A stretch of 64,000 nucleotides of DNA from Hoyosella sp. YIM 151337 (GTDB taxonomy: Bacteria > Actinomycetota > Actinomycetes > Mycobacteriales > Mycobacteriaceae): positions 62,001 through 126,000 of the forward strand of contig NZ_JAPEIQ010000046.1 in assembly GCF_026041215.1 (NCBI RefSeq). The letters are read 5' to 3'. This document shows positions 61,148 through 64,000 of the stretch, piece after piece (within the stretch, counting starts at the first letter, position 1; each line of letters begins with the position of its first letter). The notes under the pieces were generated by a model, which ran no database searches, was not told the DNA's origin, and saw only the letters and a program-made list of their open reading frames with translations. A program made the position numbers and the translations under genes.

Positions 61148-62668
61148 ATGGATGTGAGCCAGCTCGGCTCCGTCGCCCTCGGGGCAGCCGTCGCAGGGCC
61201 GTGGCTTGCTGCCGCAGCAACCGCCGTCGTACCGCGACAGATACGAGCCGGATTGTGGTGGGCGACTGCAGCCGCGGCGCTCACCACAGTGGTTTCGGTG
61301 GTGGCCGGTGGTCCTGCAGCAGTCCTGATCGGCACTGACGACTCCAGGCCCGCCCTCGGGGTGATAGCGAACTCGCTCACGATGTGGTTGCTGCTGCTGG
61401 TGTGCAGCGTCGGCGCACTCGTCCACGCTTACGCGGGTCGCTATCTGCGCGATGACCCGCGGGCGCCGCGCTTCGAGGCTGCGATGGCGGTAACGGTGGG
61501 CGCGATGGCACTCGTCGCGACATCTGCCACGGTTGCAAGCCTGATCATCGCCTGGGTGATCGCCGGAATCGGTTTCACCGCTGTTGCTGGGTATCGACGG
61601 GATCTCCCAGGAGTACCGCGGCTGGTTCGTTCCATCCGGTGGGCCCTCCTGGCCGGCGACACCGCATTAATCACGGCGGCTGTCATCCTCGCTGTCACCG
61701 TAGGAAACGTTGCGATCGCGCCCGAAGCACTGCAGCAAGCGGCCACCGACCTGGGCGCCTTGGCCCCTGTCGTGGCGATGCTCATCGCCGTTGCGGTCCT
61801 AGCACGCTGCGCGCAAGGCATGTTCCGGGGCTGGCTGCGCCTCACCGTGTCAGCACCCACGCCGGTGTGCGCGATTCTGCACGCTGGCGTCGTCAGCGGA
61901 GGCGGCATCCTGCTGGTCCGCATGGGCCCCATGGCTACGTGGACACCTGCATTGGTGGTTGTCGCGGTCGTCGCGACGGCGACGGCGGCTTGGGCGAGCC
62001 TCGTGGTCGCGCGCCAGCCGGATGTGAAAGGGCAGCTTGCCTCGTCAACCAGCGCACAGATGGGCTTCATGCTCATGCAGTGCTGTGTCGGCGCCTACCC
62101 GTCGGCCATGGTCCATCTGTTCGGTCACGGACTTTACAAAGCGGCACTGTTCCTCTCCGCAGGTTCGGCGGTTCCACGGCCCGGTATGCCCAGCGTGCCC
62201 AAAGTGGCGCGGACCCGCGGCCGCTACGCCGCGGCGCTCGTCTCTGGGATTGCTGCCACCGCGGCAGCAGCGCCTGGCCTCACCCATGGTGAGGAGCCGG
62301 TACTAGTCGTGTTCGCGGCTGTCACAGCCGCCGTGCTTGCAGGCGCTTGGTGGCTGCGGCGGCCGACAACTAACACGCGGCGGTGGGTGTGGCCAGCGGG
62401 TTTGGTTGTGGCAGCCACCTGCTACGGAGTTGCAGTGGCGGCGCTCGGCGGTGTGATCGCGCAGACAGCACCTTCCACAAACACCGGATTACCAGTGTGG
62501 GCTCTGCTGGCGATCGCCGGGCTTACCTTCACCCTTACCGCCGCAGCGGCCCGGTCGCCGATGGCCAGCAGACTCCGGGCACAAATGTCGGATTCGGCCG
62601 CTGCGCCAGCCGGATGGGACGACGTGCCCCGCCGGGAGCTCGCCACGCAGAGCATCCGATCTTCCTGA
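61148..62668 (+). CDS. dabB: DabB-like proton-conducting subunit of inorganic carbon transporter
   Basis: 506 residues with at least 13 predicted membrane helices, of the NADH dehydrogenase subunit 5 (NuoL/MrpA) superfamily. STSAQMGFMLMQCCVGAYPS (about 305), HLFGHGLYKAALFLSAGS (about 322) and APTPVCAILHAGVVSGGG (about 237) keep the conserved His and Lys of the proton path. Followed 33 bp downstream by dabA, so it is the DAB (DabB-DabA) system, which couples proton flow to CO2 hydration. The start ATG has weak upstream pairing. Confidence 0.9.
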   Translation: MDVSQLGSVALGAAVAGPWLAAAATAVVPRQIRAGLWWATAAAALTTVVSVVAGGPAAVLIGTDDSRPALGVIANSLTMWLLLLVCSVGALVHAYAGRYLRDDPRAPRFEAAMAVTVGAMALVATSATVASLIIAWVIAGIGFTAVAGYRRDLPGVPRLVRSIRWALLAGDTALITAAVILAVTVGNVAIAPEALQQAATDLGALAPVVAMLIAVAVLARCAQGMFRGWLRLTVSAPTPVCAILHAGVVSGGGILLVRMGPMATWTPALVVVAVVATATAAWASLVVARQPDVKGQLASSTSAQMGFMLMQCCVGAYPSAMVHLFGHGLYKAALFLSAGSAVPRPGMPSVPKVARTRGRYAAALVSGIAATAAAAPGLTHGEEPVLVVFAAVTAAVLAGAWWLRRPTTNTRRWVWPAGLVVAATCYGVAVAALGGVIAQTAPSTNTGLPVWALLAIAGLTFTLTAAAARSPMASRLRAQMSDSAAAPAGWDDVPRRELATQSIRSS

Positions 62669-62701
62669 TCTCCGCCCACAGCGTCCGAAGAAAGGTACGG
62701 C

Positions 62702-64000
62702 ATGACCACCACTGAATGCGCCTCGATACAGCCCCAGTCCTGCACCACCACAGAGGATCTCATCGAGCAGGCGGCGCGGCCAATACCGCTGCTGTGGCCA
62801 CTCACTACAGCCATTTCGGCCAACCCACTGTGGGACCTGCGGGACCGCAGTTTTGAGCATGCGACCACGATCGCCGCTGAGGTTCTCGGTATCGACGGGT
62901 TGCCGTCACCGCGACTGCTTTCCGACGCTTACCTATGTGGCCGGATCACCGATGCCGACCTCACTGCCACTCTGGACGGGGAAGGGCCAGCCGAGTCGTG
63001 GCGAGGTGACGGAGACAGTGCTTCACCATGGCGGACTGTCCTTGAAGATCACGACTGGCTCACGGGAAGCACGCTTGCCGCACTCACCGATCGTGAAGTC
63101 GGCAAATGGTGCGCCCTGTACGTGACCGGCCGTGCAGTTCCGGATGGTGACAGTGCGGGGCTTTACGACGTGTGGCGTTCGCAGGTGGTTTTTGACCCGA
63201 TCGCGCGCCGGTGGGGCATCGGCTCGAGGTACCCGCTTGCGGCGACCGCGGCGGACGCTATCTTGGGTGCGCTCGAAAGCCTGGGCGTCACAGCTGATGA
63301 GCGCTTGGCCGAACTGACCGCGCAGTTGGCGAGGCTCCCAGGCTGGGCTGCCCACGCGAAATGGCGAACTCAGTGGGCCGCGCCTGATTACGCTGGTCCC
63401 ACCCTCACTCTGGCTGACCTGCTGGCGGTACGCCTGAATTACGATGCGGCCGCTTACACAAGTGCCCGCGCCACAGCGTCCACATCAGCCAGCCGGGGCA
63501 CGTTCGCGCAGCCGGGCACCGAAGACCTCTCGATGCCGAGTCCTCGTGACCCAGTGGTGGCTGCGCGCTTGGAAAAGCTGCCACACCGCAGACAACGACA
63601 GGTGTGGCTCGCAGCCTACGAACGCCACTATCGGGACCAGTTCCTTGCGAAGGTCGATGCCATCGCGGCCTCAACGCGCGAACACCATCGAATGCGGCCA
63701 GCCGCACAGCTCGTGTGCTGCATCGATACCCGCAGCGAGGGTATTCGCCGCCACGTCGAAGCCCAGGGCAACTACGAAACATTCGGCTTCGCGGGCTTCT
63801 TCGGAGTTCCCGCACAGGTCCTCCCCTTCAACAGTGAAGACCGCCTCGATCTGCTTCCCGTGCTGCTCAGGCCCGCAATGGTCGTCCGCCAAAGGCCCCT
63901 CGACGCCTTCGCTGGTGCGGGTGCCGCAGCGGCGGCCGCCGACCTTTCCGCTGCAGAGTCGGCAGTGAGCGCGGCACAGAAAGCGCCGCTGTCGGCATAC
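62702..64000 (+). CDS. dabA: DabA-like carbonic-anhydrase-like subunit, partial
   Basis: The frame is open from ATG 62702 (AGAAAGG upstream) to the right edge, 433 codons, so it is cut there. It reads PLTTAISANPLWDL (about 35) and the zinc-site motif CCIDTRSEGIRRHVE (about 340), with the Cys and Asp typical of DabA (UPF0753/DUF2309). The later His and Cys zinc ligands lie beyond the window. DabA binds zinc and hydrates CO2 with DabB, supplying bicarbonate. It is not a rubisco-linked set here; it probably serves anaplerotic carboxylation. Confidence 0.92.
   Translation, partial: MTTTECASIQPQSCTTTEDLIEQAARPIPLLWPLTTAISANPLWDLRDRSFEHATTIAAEVLGIDGLPSPRLLSDAYLCGRITDADLTATLDGEGPAESWRGDGDSASPWRTVLEDHDWLTGSTLAALTDREVGKWCALYVTGRAVPDGDSAGLYDVWRSQVVFDPIARRWGIGSRYPLAATAADAILGALESLGVTADERLAELTAQLARLPGWAAHAKWRTQWAAPDYAGPTLTLADLLAVRLNYDAAAYTSARATASTSASRGTFAQPGTEDLSMPSPRDPVVAARLEKLPHRRQRQVWLAAYERHYRDQFLAKVDAIAASTREHHRMRPAAQLVCCIDTRSEGIRRHVEAQGNYETFGFAGFFGVPAQVLPFNSEDRLDLLPVLLRPAMVVRQRPLDAFAGAGAAAAAADLSAAESAVSAAQKAPLSAY

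Noticed and set aside
1-64000. CRISPR arrays, insertion sequences with transposase, prophage genes or rRNA
   Set aside because: I saw no regularly spaced repeats, no transposase or integrase motifs and no rRNA-like segments in the window.

Overview
The window is high-GC DNA from a mycolic-acid actinomycete (order Mycobacteriales). This rests on an antigen-85/corynebacterial-type mycolyltransferase, mycothiol synthase (mshD), the phoU/pst, mshD-glnR-lmeA-thiX and DUF4395-sseA-sseC blocks, and gene order that follows two parts of the Mycobacterium tuberculosis map (moaC2-mog-moaE2/ercc3/fadB-fadA/dapC, and dus/LCP/phoY2/phoT/mshD/glnR/cysA2/sseC2/Rv0813c). A Hoyosella- or Dietzia-like genus is possible, but the genus is not fixed by the sequence.

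Layout. 1-8 kb: molybdenum-cofactor genes (moaC-mog-moaE), two XPB-related helicase genes and a propionyl-CoA synthetase inserted between them. 8-16.9 kb: a patchwork. It holds a ferredoxin reductase-desaturase pair, an SDR with a divergent TetR, fragments of the helicase and permease genes fused together, three copies of one hairpin family, a HEAT-repeat DNA-alkylation-repair-like protein and a DrrAB-like exporter with a TetR. 17-22.4 kb: cell-envelope region with two previously unlisted 45- and 48-residue, strongly acidic, signal-less small proteins directly upstream of a mycolyltransferase, which resembles a PorH/PorA two-peptide outer-membrane channel locus, followed by a FATP-type FadD. 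22.4-28 kb: a second DrrAB-like exporter with TetR, a bile-acid/arsenite-type transporter and a carotenoid oxygenase. 28-36 kb: a glycine-rich secreted protein and a fatty-acid oxidation group (fadB, fadA, acyl-CoA dehydrogenase) around dapC. 36-41 kb: an AraC regulator, a MftF-like glycosyltransferase, a second SDR, a decayed flavin monooxygenase and a Fic protein in a 1.9-kb segment bounded by tRNA-Phe 3'-end repeats. 41-46 kb: tRNA-Glu/Asp/Phe and tRNA-Lys, and a giant CtpI-like P-type ATPase. 46-64 kb: dus, an LCP ligase, phoU, pstSCAB with a PHO-box-like repeat, mshD-glnR, lmeA-thiX, a polycysteine leader peptide in front of a sulfur-transfer operon, a nitrobindin-like protein, a PQQ-repeat lipoprotein, and the start of a DabB-DabA inorganic-carbon uptake operon cut by the right edge.

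How the genes work together. Several units look self-contained: the reductase and desaturase as one acyl-CoA desaturase system; the two small acidic proteins with the mycolyltransferase that may acylate them; pst-phoU under phosphate control; the cysteine-sensing leader with sulfurtransferase genes; and each exporter with its own TetR and a clear palindromic operator. The best candidates for something undescribed are the small acidic protein pair, the hairpin/gene-tail mosaic at 7.9-14.3 kb and the tRNA-Phe-flanked Fic segment.
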